Source: an uncultured Verrucomicrobia subdivision 3 bacterium (GTDB lineage: Bacteria > Verrucomicrobiota > Verrucomicrobiia > Limisphaerales > UBA11358). Taken from it: a DNA stretch of 64,000 nucleotides. The stretch is from the NCBI GenBank assembly GCA_903858275.1, contig CAIOIC010000126.1, positions 1 to 64,000 of the forward strand, written 5' to 3'. Positions 27,081 to 34,766 of the stretch are shown piece after piece (positions within the stretch are counted from its first letter, which is position 1; each line of letters opens with the position of its first letter). Below the pieces are notes generated by a model. It did no database searches. It worked only from the letters and a program-made list of their open reading frames with translations, and was not told the origin of the DNA. Made by a program: the position numbers and the translations under genes.

Positions 27081-27722
27081 TCACGCGGCAGGCGGCGGCG
27101 GTGCGGCCGGAGCCGGAGCGGCGGCAGCGGCGGCGGCTTTCGCTTTTGCCTCAGCTTCCGCCCTGGCTTTTTCCGCAGCCGCCCTGGCCTTGGCCTCGGC
27201 CTTGGCTTTTTCCCCGGCGATCACAGCGTCGGAATCCTTCGCGTCCTGCGCATGAACCTGGTGATAGTGCGAGTTGGGCTTGGCCAAGTCCTGCTTGTGC
27301 AACAACAAGCCCGCGAAACGGTCATCCGTGCTCAACTCAAATTCGGTGTCCATCTTGATGGATTCAAACGGGCAGACTTCCACGCAGATGGAACAGCTCA
27401 TGCAGACGGAAATATCGATGTCAAACGTGAGCGGATAGAGCTGCGGCTGACCCTTGTAATCCGGCTTCTTGTCCTTGCTCTTGACGATGTAAATGCACTG
27501 CGGCGGACATTCCTTCTCGCAAATCTGGCAGGCGACGCAACGCAATCCCTTTTCGGCGTCGTCGCCGTCATAGACGAGGAACGGGAACTGCCGGGTGTTT
27601 TCCTTCGGCACCAGACGCTCTTCGGGATACTGCACGGTGGTGAGCCGCTCCTTCGAGACGTAGCTCCCGAAGAAATTCCTGGCGGTCACCGCCATGCCTT
27701 TGATGATTTGCTCGCCGAGCAT
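27081..27722 (-). CDS. nuoI: Complex I subunit NuoI with Ala/Pro-rich tail
   Basis: Peripheral-arm subunit carrying two [4Fe-4S] clusters (N6a and N6b); 213 aa. The cluster motifs are CVACQICEKECP and CMSCSICVEVCP. The fold ends near residue 160. The last about 45 residues are a charged alanine-rich repeat (EKAKAEAKARAAAEKARAEA and following) and a proline-rich end (APAPAAPPPPAA), not expected in NuoI and resembling TolA-type helices. This tail could project from the peripheral arm or reach a partner. The gene comes after the broken GxxExxY gene, where nuoEFG would normally precede. Confidence 0.95.
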   Translation of the reverse strand: MLGEQIIKGMAVTARNFFGSYVSKERLTTVQYPEERLVPKENTRQFPFLVYDGDDAEKGLRCVACQICEKECPPQCIYIVKSKDKKPDYKGQPQLYPLTFDIDISVCMSCSICVEVCPFESIKMDTEFELSTDDRFAGLLLHKQDLAKPNSHYHQVHAQDAKDSDAVIAGEKAKAEAKARAAAEKARAEAEAKAKAAAAAAAPAPAAPPPPAA

Positions 27723-27744
27723 GAGATTAGGAAATTACCTTTTT

Positions 27745-27867
27745 ATTAGGAAACCATGAAGCCATGAAAATATCGAACACAAGAACGCCTACAAATTTGG
27801 CGTTCCCAAGCCAATTTATCCGGCTCGCTGCTTCAATCTCATGGTTTCTTGGTTTCATTATTTCATT
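27745..27867. repeat. Family A repeats left of the broken GxxExxY gene
   Basis: ATTAGGAAACCATGAAGCCA at 27745 is followed about 70 bp later (27839-27867) by TCATGGTTTCTTGGTTTCAT, an inverted relative. The copy starting at 27745 matches the reverse complement of 28259-28282 at 20 of 24 bases, so the broken gene is enclosed by inverted copies. Confidence 0.75.
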
Positions 27868-27879
27868 TGTCGCGTTTAA

Positions 27880-28253
27880 TCATCCGGCGATAACGCGCTT
27901 CGCCTCAAGCTTCACTTTCGCAAAATTCAACAATAGTCCGTGTTTCCGTTTTACCGCGCGCAACTGTGACTTCACAATCGCAAAATGCACATCAATCAAC
28001 TCGCTGATCGCTTTGAGATCAACCACGATCTCGCCTTCGACCAGCAAATCCAGCCGGTGCTTGCCGACTTCCACGTTACCATCATACAAAACCGGCGCTT
28101 CGAGCTGCTGTTCGGCCTTCAGCCCGCGCTTCCGCAATTCACAGACCAAAGCATTCTCGTAAATTGACTCGATAAATCCCGGCCCAAGCTGGCGATGAAC
28201 TTCAATTGCCGCGCCGATAATCTTCCCGGCAATGCTTCAAATTCCAAAGCCAT
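27880..28253 (-). pseudogene. Frameshifted GxxExxY protein gene
   Basis: A second GxxExxY (PD-(D/E)XK fold) gene. From the ATG at 28253 the frame reads MALEFEALPG, the normal family N terminus. After that the family sequence GKIIGAAIEVHRQLGPGFIE is found only in another frame, in which a TGA lies just upstream. One base appears lost near 28222-28227. The rest is intact to the stop at 27880 (YENALVCELRKRGL; DLLVEGEIVVDLKAI; GLLLNF). Name motif: GFIESIY. The break could be real or an assembly error. It lies between nuoD and nuoI, where nuoE, nuoF and nuoG are usual, and is flanked by inverted family A repeats. Confidence 0.85.
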
Positions 28254-28258
28254 AAAAG

Positions 28259-28282
28259 CTCATGGTTTCATGGCTTCCTTAT
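28259..28282. repeat. Family A repeat right of the broken GxxExxY gene
   Basis: CTCATGGTTTCATGGCTTCC plus TTAT, the inverted partner of 27745-27768. It lies between the GxxExxY start codon and the nuoD stop codon. Confidence 0.75.
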
Positions 28283-28297
28283 AAAAAATTCCCGTCT

Positions 28298-29458
28298 TCA
28301 TCGGTCCACCTCACCCAAAACGATGTCCACGCTGCCGAGGATCACCACGGCATCGGAAATTTTATGGCCGAGACACATGTCCTCCAAAATCGTCAGGTTG
28401 ATAAAGCTCGGCGGGCGCACGCGGTAGCGATACGGATTCGGCGAGCCGTCGCTGATGAGGTAAAAGCCGAGTTCGCCCTTGGGGCCTTCCACGCGGCCGT
28501 AGACTTCGCCGGCTTTGGGACGGAAGCCGCGCAGCTTGGCCTTCGGATCCATGACGGGGCCGGCGGGAATGTCCGCCAGCGCCCGGGTCAAAATCTTGAT
28601 GCTCTCGCGCATTTCCAGGACGCGAACCATGTAGCGATCGTAAATATCGCCGTGTTCGCCGACCGGCACCTTGAAATCGAAGCGGCTGTAAATGCCGTAT
28701 TTGTCGACCTTGCGGAGGTCGTAATTCACGCCGGCAGCGCGGAGCATCGGGCCGGTGATGGACGCGCTGATGGCCAGTTCCTTCGGCATGACCCCGACAA
28801 ATTGCGTGCGGGCGAGGAGAATTTCGTTCTCGGTCAGGAAGGTCTCAAATTCGTCGAGAAATTTGCCGTAGTCGCCGACCACTTTCTTAGTTTCCGCCAG
28901 CCATTCGTCCGACACGTCCACGCGAACGCCGCCGAAGCGCATGTAATTGCACATCATGCGCGCGCCGCTGACGGATTCGAACAGGTCGAGGATTTTTTCG
29001 CGTTCGCGGAAGGCATACATCATCGGCGTGCCGAGCGCGCCCATGTCCTGCACAAAAAAGCCGATGAGACAGGTGTGATTCTGGAGGCGCGTGAGCTCCG
29101 CCATGATGACGCGGATGTATTCGGCGCGCTCGGGAACCGCAAGGCCGGCCAGCTTCTCGACGGTGAGCGCGTAGGCCCAGTTGTTCGTCATCGAACACAG
29201 ATAATCCAAGCGGTCCGTGTAGGGCATCGAGGCGAGATACGAAATATTCTCGCCGATTTTCTCGTGGTTGCGGTGCAGGTAACCGAACACCGGCTTGAGC
29301 TTCACCACGGTTTCGCCGTCCAGCACCACATCCATGCGGAACACGCCGTGGGTGGAGGGATGATGCGGTCCCATCGAAATTTCCAGCAGCTCGCCGATGG
29401 GAGAACCGCTCTCGTCGAGCTTCGGCTTCACCTCAAATTGTTGTGACGGCGTATTCAT
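28298..29458 (-). CDS. nuoD: Complex I subunit NuoD
   Basis: The 49-kDa subunit lining the quinone-binding site; 386 aa, a separate protein and not a NuoCD fusion. Diagnostic segments are [46 protein letters not shown] and VRPPSFINL, and the C terminus ends [10 protein letters not shown] as usual. The spacing to nuoC is 35 bp and contains a palindromic repeat. It is the last gene before the nuo order departs from canonical. Confidence 0.97.
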   Translation of the reverse strand: MNTPSQQFEVKPKLDESGSPIGELLEISMGPHHPSTHGVFRMDVVLDGETVVKLKPVFGYLHRNHEKIGENISYLASMPYTDRLDYLCSMTNNWAYALTVEKLAGLAVPERAEYIRVIMAELTRLQNHTCLIGFFVQDMGALGTPMMYAFREREKILDLFESVSGARMMCNYMRFGGVRVDVSDEWLAETKKVVGDYGKFLDEFETFLTENEILLARTQFVGVMPKELAISASITGPMLRAAGVNYDLRKVDKYGIYSRFDFKVPVGEHGDIYDRYMVRVLEMRESIKILTRALADIPAGPVMDPKAKLRGFRPKAGEVYGRVEGPKGELGFYLISDGSPNPYRYRVRPPSFINLTILEDMCLGHKISDAVVILGSVDIVLGEVDR

Positions 29459-29463
29459 TTATT

Positions 29464-29516
29464 ATAAGGAAACCAGGAGACCAGGAATTCTTTTCATGGG
29501 TTCATGGATTCCTTAT
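29464..29516. repeat. Family A palindrome overlapping the nuoC end
   Basis: Left arm ATAAGGAAACCAGGAGACCA (from 29464) and right arm CATGGGTTCATGGATTCCTT plus AT (29495-29516) pair at about 17 of 22 positions. The right arm contributes the last codons of nuoC (KESMNP) and its TGA stop at 29494-29496. Confidence 0.85.
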
Positions 29517-30177
29517 TCAAATTGTTGGCGGTGGTAGCGGCAACAGCATCAACCTCGACCGGGTAATGCTTCTTTGCCTCGACTAAAACTTCGTCGTGCG
29601 GGGTCGGCTCATATTCAAAATCATCCGGAGCGACATAATCCTTCCGCATCGGAAAACCGACAAACTCGTCCCACATCAAAATGCGGCGCAGGTCGGGATG
29701 GCCGTCGAAAATCACACCATACAAATCAAAAATCTCGCGCTCCTGGAATTCGGCACCGCGCCAGAGCGGCGTGAGCGAGGGCAAATGCGTCTTGTCGGCA
29801 CGATTTTCCGTGCGCAACCGCAAGACTATCGGGCCGTGCTTCAATGCCATCGAGTAAAGATGGTAAACGACTTCCAGATGGCCGGAGCGCAGCGTCTCGA
29901 TGGTTTCCTCGACTTCTTTTTCCACGCCCTCGACAACCACCTTCTTTTTGACCTTGGTCTTGATGACCGTTTCCGGCCAGTCCACGCCGGTGACATTGGA
30001 GCAGTAATCCAGGCGCAACTGCGCGTCATCGCGGAGAAATTTTGCCACGTCAAACGCGCGACCGGCTTCCACGAGCAGCGAGCGCTCGCCCAAGGGACAT
30101 TCGTTCGGGAGAATATCCAGCTTGGTCAGCGGCACCGATTTTTCTATGCGCGCCTTGATTTGTTCGAGAGTTTCCAC
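29494..30177 (-). CDS. nuoC: Complex I subunit NuoC
   Basis: The 30-kDa peripheral-arm subunit, 227 aa. Typical motifs are YCSNVTGVDWPE, LWRGAEFQEREIFDLYGVIF, GHPDLRRILMWDEFVGFPMR and KDYV. It begins with GTG at 30177, 3 bp after nuoB. A charged insertion (KTKVKKKVVVEGVEKEVEE) follows the first motif. The last residues, KESMNP, and the stop codon come from a family A palindrome. The native C terminus has probably been replaced by repeat sequence. Confidence 0.95.
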   Translation of the reverse strand: METLEQIKARIEKSVPLTKLDILPNECPLGERSLLVEAGRAFDVAKFLRDDAQLRLDYCSNVTGVDWPETVIKTKVKKKVVVEGVEKEVEETIETLRSGHLEVVYHLYSMALKHGPIVLRLRTENRADKTHLPSLTPLWRGAEFQEREIFDLYGVIFDGHPDLRRILMWDEFVGFPMRKDYVAPDDFEYEPTPHDEVLVEAKKHYPVEVDAVAATTANNLNKESMNP

Positions 30178-30180
30178 GGT

Positions 30181-30792
30181 TTAGCGCTTGATTGCCGGCG
30201 GCTGCCAGAGGGCGGGGTTGTTCGGCGGTTCCAGATCGTGCCTGCCATAGACCGGCACCGGGTAGGCGCCTTCCACTTCGGCCTTCAAATGACGCGGTCG
30301 ATCCGGCCCGGTGAGCTTCTGGTTCAAAATCTTTTCCTGCAATGTCATGATCGCGTGCAGCAGGGCTTCGGGCCGCGGCGGACAGCCGGGAATGGCAACA
30401 TCCACCGGGATATAGCGGTCCACGCCTTTCAACACATTGTAGCCCTGCTTGAACGGCCCGCCGGAAATCGCGCACGCGCCCATCGCGATGACGTATTTAG
30501 GCTCCGGCATCTGGTTGTAGAGGCGCACGACGAGCGGGGCCATCTTTTTGGTCACGGTGCCGGCGACAATCATCAAATCCGCCTGCCGCGGCGACGGGCG
30601 AAACACTTCCGCCCCGAAACGCGCGAGGTCAAACCGAGCCATGGAAGCCGCCATCATCTCGATGGCGCAGCAGGCGAGGCCGAACGTCAGCGGCCACACG
30701 GAATTCGCGCGGCCCCAATTATACAGCTCCTGCAGGGACGTCACATAGACGCCCTGCTTTTGCAATTCATTTTTGAGGCCAGCTTCAATCAT
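30181..30792 (-). CDS. nuoB: Complex I subunit NuoB
   Basis: Carries cluster N2, the last iron-sulfur centre before quinone; 203 aa. The cluster cysteines are visible in [12 protein letters not shown] (tandem Cys), [12 protein letters not shown] and [14 protein letters not shown]. The segment [17 protein letters not shown] is typical. It sits 12 bp after nuoA and 3 bp before nuoC. The basic C-terminal end (QPPAIKR) is a little longer than in many homologues. Confidence 0.97.
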   Translation of the reverse strand: MIEAGLKNELQKQGVYVTSLQELYNWGRANSVWPLTFGLACCAIEMMAASMARFDLARFGAEVFRPSPRQADLMIVAGTVTKKMAPLVVRLYNQMPEPKYVIAMGACAISGGPFKQGYNVLKGVDRYIPVDVAIPGCPPRPEALLHAIMTLQEKILNQKLTGPDRPRHLKAEVEGAYPVPVYGRHDLEPPNNPALWQPPAIKR

Positions 30793-30804
30793 GGGAAAAC
30801 ATCA

Positions 30805-31182
30805 TCATTTCCAAGTCAAAATCCCCTTGCGCCACGCCCAGACCAGCCCTTCGACCAGCAACAGCAGAAACACGATCATCGCCACAAACGCGCCGACGGA
30901 CAGGCCGGTGAACGCCACGGCAAACGGCAGAAGAAAAATTGTTTCCACATCAAACACCAGAAAGATGATGCCATAAAGATAATACTCGGAACGGAAATGA
31001 ATCCACGCATCGCCCTTGCCCTCCAGACCGCATTCGTAAATCGCGTTCTTATCCTTCCCCGGTTTTTGCGGCGAAAAGAACCTGGCCCACGCCCACGCCA
31101 TGGCCAACGGCGCGGCAGCAAAGCCCACGGCCGCCACAGCCAGCAGCACGAGAACCAGATATGAATTTTGGGCGGTTTGCAT
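30805..31182 (-). CDS. nuoA: Complex I subunit NuoA
   Basis: Three-helix membrane subunit, 125 aa. Characteristic features are KNAIYECGLEGKGDAW with the conserved Glu-Cys-Gly and the loop FRSEYYLYGIIFLVFDVETI. It is the first gene of the nuo operon. The 191 bp upstream, shared with gcvT further on, holds AT-rich sequence likely to contain the promoter, including a short inverted repeat CTTAA-N6-TTAAG at 31230-31245. No convincing -35/-10 pair could be fixed by eye. Confidence 0.96.
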   Translation of the reverse strand: MQTAQNSYLVLVLLAVAAVGFAAAPLAMAWAWARFFSPQKPGKDKNAIYECGLEGKGDAWIHFRSEYYLYGIIFLVFDVETIFLLPFAVAFTGLSVGAFVAMIVFLLLLVEGLVWAWRKGILTWK

Positions 31183-31373
31183 CAGTCACTTCGGCTCAGT
31201 TCGCCACCGAACCTCAACACCGAACTTATCTTAACCAGATTTAAGTTTCGAGCGATTTACCTAAATTAGCTTTTGCTGGACTATATTTGTTTAGTCATCC
31301 AATCCATCTGCTAAAATCAGCCGCCAGTTGTTTTTGTAAAACTTATCACGCGCCAGTCATTTCCCATGAAAAC

Positions 31374-32507
31374 TCAGGATTTGACCAGCTGGTAAATCGG
31401 TTTGGGAACCACCACCGCCGCAAATCGCCGGCCACGTATCTCAATCTCAATCTTCGTATCCGGTTTCGCCAGCGCCGCCGGGACGTAGCCCATGCCGATG
31501 CCGAGGTTGAGCGACGGGCTTTGCGTGCCGCTGACCACGATGCCCACGCTTTGGCCATTCACCCAGATCGGATACTGCGGGCGCGGCGGCGCGGATTTTT
31601 CGGTCATCTTGAAGGCAACGAGTTTTTTCTGCGGGCCGGCAGCCTTCTGCCCGGCCAGAACGGCGCGCCCGTTGAATTCCCCCTTGTCGAGCGCGACAAA
31701 GAAGCCGACGCCCGCCTCGATGGGCGTGGTCTGCTCATCCAGTTCGTGCCCGTAAAGCGGATAGCATACTTCCGTGCGCAAGGTGTCGCGCGCGCCGAGG
31801 CCGCAGGGCTTGATGCCAAACGGCGCGCCGGCGGCGAGAAACTTGTCCCAGAGATGCTGCACGGCGGAATCCGGGCCCAGTATCTCAAAGCCATCCTCGC
31901 CGGTATAGCCGGTGCGCGACACCAGGATATTGCTGTTATCAAAATGGAATCCGGCGATCTGGTTTTTCTTCAAGTCCGTCACAGCCCCCACCTTGAAAAC
32001 CGAAGCGGACGCGCCCGGAATGACAGCAGCAATAAATTCCTTAACGCACGGCCCCTGCAGCGCGATGGCGGCATAGTGATGCGAAGCGTCGGTGAGGTTG
32101 ACTTCGCCACCGGAAAATTTCGCGGCCTGCGCCTTGAGCCAAGCCACGTCAGCCTCGATGCGCGAGGCGTTGATGATGAGCAGGTAGACATCCACCGAAA
32201 GCCGGTAGACATAAAGATCATCCACCACCCCGCCGCGCTCATTGCACATCAGGGTGTATTGCCCCTGACCGGACACGAGCTTGCGGATATCATTGGTCAG
32301 CGTCTGATTGAGAAATTCCACCGCGCCGGGGCCATTGACGGTGACTTCGCCCATGTGCGAAATGTCAAAAAGCCCGGCGGCCTGGCGGACGGCCAGATGC
32401 TCATCGGTGATGCTGGTGTATTGGACGGGCATTTCCCAGCCGCCAAAATCAATGAGTTTGGCACCCAACTTCTGATGCGCCGAAAATAGAGCGGTTCGCT
32501 TGAGCAT
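31374..32507 (-). CDS. gcvT: Aminomethyltransferase (glycine cleavage T protein)
   Basis: Transfers the methylene group from the H-protein aminomethyl-lipoyl arm to tetrahydrofolate, releasing ammonia; 377 aa from the ATG at 32507 (an upstream in-frame TTG at 32513 is unlikely). Signatures are LIDFGGWEMPVQY, FDISHMGEVTV, DDLYVYRLS, VSRTGYTGEDGFEI and GARDTLRTEVCYPLYGHEL. It lies immediately upstream of the nuo operon on the same strand, while gcvH follows that operon. No glycine riboswitch was recognised in its leader. Confidence 0.97.
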   Translation of the reverse strand: MLKRTALFSAHQKLGAKLIDFGGWEMPVQYTSITDEHLAVRQAAGLFDISHMGEVTVNGPGAVEFLNQTLTNDIRKLVSGQGQYTLMCNERGGVVDDLYVYRLSVDVYLLIINASRIEADVAWLKAQAAKFSGGEVNLTDASHHYAAIALQGPCVKEFIAAVIPGASASVFKVGAVTDLKKNQIAGFHFDNSNILVSRTGYTGEDGFEILGPDSAVQHLWDKFLAAGAPFGIKPCGLGARDTLRTEVCYPLYGHELDEQTTPIEAGVGFFVALDKGEFNGRAVLAGQKAAGPQKKLVAFKMTEKSAPPRPQYPIWVNGQSVGIVVSGTQSPSLNLGIGMGYVPAALAKPDTKIEIEIRGRRFAAVVVPKPIYQLVKS

Positions 32508-32798
32508 CCCCAATTAAAAATCAAATCCAGACAAATAAAAACGATAAAATGCGCGACCGGCCGGTTTTATGCCGATTTTGAAATCGCAATGAATTGAACC
32601 GCTGCTTTTGGGAAATGACGGGCGGGGGCGGAATCGCAAAGGTTTACGGCACTGCGATCGAGCCACAGGCTCGACACTACAACTTTGGCGGTAATGGCAA
32701 TTCTGTGACCACCAAGTTTTTCGAGGAAAATCACACCTTCCGGCGCTCATAGAGCGCCGCTACAGGGCTTTGCCAGAAATTTCCGCCGGGATTCTCAA
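32508..32798. other. Intergenic region between parA and gcvT
   Basis: About 290 bp without a gene. It holds an AT-rich stretch next to gcvT, a 17-bp hairpin TCGAGCCACAGGCTCGA at 32658-32674, and another at 32741-32759 (CGGCGCTCATAGAGCGCCG) followed by CTACAG. Both belong to the hairpin-plus-CTACA family. No terminator T-run is attached to either. Confidence 0.6.
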
Positions 32799-33575
32799 TC
32801 AACTTTCCAGCCGGGCCAGAAACTCCTGCGCCAGCACTTCGTAAGCCGCCGAGCCGGTGCTGTATTTATCGTAGTAAAGGATGGGCTTGCCGTGGCTCGG
32901 CGCCTCCGCCAGCCGGGTCGTGCGTGGAATCAGGGTTTCGAACACTTTGGCCCCCAGCAGATGGCGGACTTCACCCACGACTTCCTGCGACAGGCGGGTG
33001 CGGCCGTCAAACATCGTCATCACCACGCCCAAAATTTCGAGGCGCGGATTGACGCCAGCAGCGCGGAGCTGGTCGATCACGCGATTCATCATCGAGATGC
33101 CCTCCAGCGCGTAATACTCGCATTGGAGCGGGACGAGAATGCCGTCGCACGCGGCAAAAGCGTTCAAGGACAGGATGCCCAGCGAGGGCGGGCAATCCAC
33201 CAGCACCAGGTCAAACCGCTGCGAATCCCGCACCGGCTGCAAGGCCAGCGCCAGACGGTGGAGATGATTTTTCAGCCGCGCCAGTTCCAGATCGGCAGCG
33301 CACAAATCCACTTCGCTCGGGATAATTTCCAGGCGCTCAAAATTCGTGAGTTTGATTTTTTCGAGCAGTCCGCCTTCGCCGAGCAGAACCTGATAGGCGC
33401 TGGCGCCCTCGGTTTTTTCCACGCCCACGCCGCTGGTGGCGTTGGCCTGAGGGTCGAGATCAAAAAGGAGGATTTTTTTACCCAGCGCCGCGAGGCAGGC
33501 GGCGAGATTGACGGCGGTGGTGGTTTTCCCCACGCCGCCTTTCTGGTTGGCGACCGCGATGACTTTGGTTGGCAC
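32799..33575 (-). CDS. parA: ParA/Soj-family ATPase
   Basis: Deviant Walker ATPase of the chromosome/plasmid segregation type; 258 aa from a GTG at 33575, which places the Walker A motif KGGVGKTT close to the N terminus (MPTKVIAVANQKGGVGKT) as usual. Further signatures are LFDLDPQANATSG and VLVDCPPSLGILSLNA. A GTG further upstream would add a basic leader and is less likely. No parB gene or parS-like palindrome was found in the window, so its partner must lie elsewhere. Confidence 0.93.
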   Translation of the reverse strand: MPTKVIAVANQKGGVGKTTTAVNLAACLAALGKKILLFDLDPQANATSGVGVEKTEGASAYQVLLGEGGLLEKIKLTNFERLEIIPSEVDLCAADLELARLKNHLHRLALALQPVRDSQRFDLVLVDCPPSLGILSLNAFAACDGILVPLQCEYYALEGISMMNRVIDQLRAAGVNPRLEILGVVMTMFDGRTRLSQEVVGEVRHLLGAKVFETLIPRTTRLAEAPSHGKPILYYDKYSTGSAAYEVLAQEFLARLES

Positions 33576-33643
33576 TGCCGGAATTAAATGAAATGCGCGG
33601 TGGCGTTTCAAGCGCACACCGCGCAAAAGCGAAATTTTTTATT

Positions 33644-34150
33644 TTACCGGCTCGCCGGGACGAAGCTGGCGGACTGAAACAACGAGGCGTTGGGCAGGCC
33701 AAACAGCGTGGAAACCGGCTGGAGACTGGTGGCGGGATTGGTGCTGGCCACAATGCCGGTGGAATCCGCCGCCACCACCAACGGCGGTCCCGTGATGGAA
33801 GCCGACGCGGTGCCGGCCGAGGCAAATTCAGCCGTGGGCAGGATGGTTTTCGAGGCGCTGTCCGAGCGTTCCCCCACCACCACCCCCAGCGTCAACAACA
33901 GGCAAAGACTGGTGGCCACCGCGCCGATAAGCCCGGGCTTGGTCTCAAAAACCTGCAGGAAATGCACCAGCCACGGAGCCACGGATTCAAGGCGTTCCGT
34001 CAGGCTTTGCGCCCCACCCCCCTCGCCGGCGCGGATGCGGGACACGATCTGGTCGGAAAAATTATTGAAGTAGCCGGGCGGCGGCACTTCATGCTGCTTC
34101 AGTTTCAACAACTGCTTCAGCGTTTCAAAATTGTCTTCGTTTTTGTTCAT
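33644..34150 (-). CDS. Putative anti-sigma-like membrane protein
   Basis: A 168-aa protein with a charged N-terminal cytoplasmic part (NFETLKQLLKLKQHEVPPPG), one membrane segment at about residues 72-93 (PGLIGAVATSLCLLLTLGVV), and a Ser/Thr/Ala-rich exported C-terminal part. The start ATG 34150 overlaps the stop of the ECF sigma gene (ATGA). This arrangement is typical of an anti-sigma factor. The zinc-binding HxxxCxxC motif of ZAS anti-sigma factors is absent, so assignment rests on topology and context. Confidence 0.6.
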   Translation of the reverse strand: MNKNEDNFETLKQLLKLKQHEVPPPGYFNNFSDQIVSRIRAGEGGGAQSLTERLESVAPWLVHFLQVFETKPGLIGAVATSLCLLLTLGVVVGERSDSASKTILPTAEFASAGTASASITGPPLVVAADSTGIVASTNPATSLQPVSTLFGLPNASLFQSASFVPASR

Positions 34151-34764
34151 GTTGACTGCAGATATTCGGCCAGATGACCCTGCAATTGCTGGCGGGCGTA
34201 AAACAACCGCGACCGCACCGTGCCGATGTTGCAAGCCATGATCTCGGCGATTTCCTCGTGCGAGACGCCCTGCACATCATGCAAAACCACAACCATTCTG
34301 TGGGGTTCTGACAGCTTGAGCAGCGACTCGTTCAATTTTTTTTGCAACTCCGCCAACCCCGCATCGCGATGCGGGGTTTTCTCCGAAATCAACGCCACCA
34401 GATCCGGGTTATGCTCGGTGTTGAAGTCCAGATCGTTCAGGCTCAAATGATGCTTGTTTTTCCGCTGCTTGAGAAAATTGATCGTCTTGTTGACCGCAAT
34501 CCGATAGAGCCAGGTATAGAAAGTGGAGCCGCCCTTGAACGATTTCAGCGCCTGAAACGCCTTGATGAAGGCTTCCTGCGCGAGGTCGTTGGCGTCCTCA
34601 TGATTGCTGGTCATGTGGTAAATCGTCGCGTAAATGCGCTCCTGATAACGCTTCACCAGCTCGTCATACGCCGCGAGCTCACCGCGCCGGGCACGCTTGA
34701 CCAAATCACCTTCCAGCGTGCTGGCGGATTCGTCCGGGGAAGAAATGGGGGCGGGGTCAGCCAT
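34147..34764 (-). CDS. ECF-family RNA polymerase sigma factor
   Basis: A 205-aa sigma-70 family member of the RpoE-like extracytoplasmic function type. Region 2 is YQERIYATIYHMTSNHEDAN then DLAQEAFIKAFQALKSFKGG and FYTWLYRIAVN; region 4 is HRMVVVLHDVQGVSHEEIAE then NIGTVRSRLFYARQQL. The first, disordered part is acidic. The ATG at 34764 lies 2 bp after the polyprenyl synthase stop, and the 3' end overlaps the anti-sigma-like gene. The regulon is unknown. Confidence 0.93.
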   Translation of the reverse strand: MADPAPISSPDESASTLEGDLVKRARRGELAAYDELVKRYQERIYATIYHMTSNHEDANDLAQEAFIKAFQALKSFKGGSTFYTWLYRIAVNKTINFLKQRKNKHHLSLNDLDFNTEHNPDLVALISEKTPHRDAGLAELQKKLNESLLKLSEPHRMVVVLHDVQGVSHEEIAEIMACNIGTVRSRLFYARQQLQGHLAEYLQST

Positions 34765-34766
34765 AG

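Noticed and set aside
32508..32798. Glycine riboswitch or other leader upstream of gcvT
   Set aside because: No glycine-aptamer consensus elements could be found, only hairpins of the dispersed family.
32799..33575. Origin or plasmid partition locus at parA
   Set aside because: No parB, no parS-like palindrome and no cluster of DnaA boxes nearby; parA seems to stand alone.
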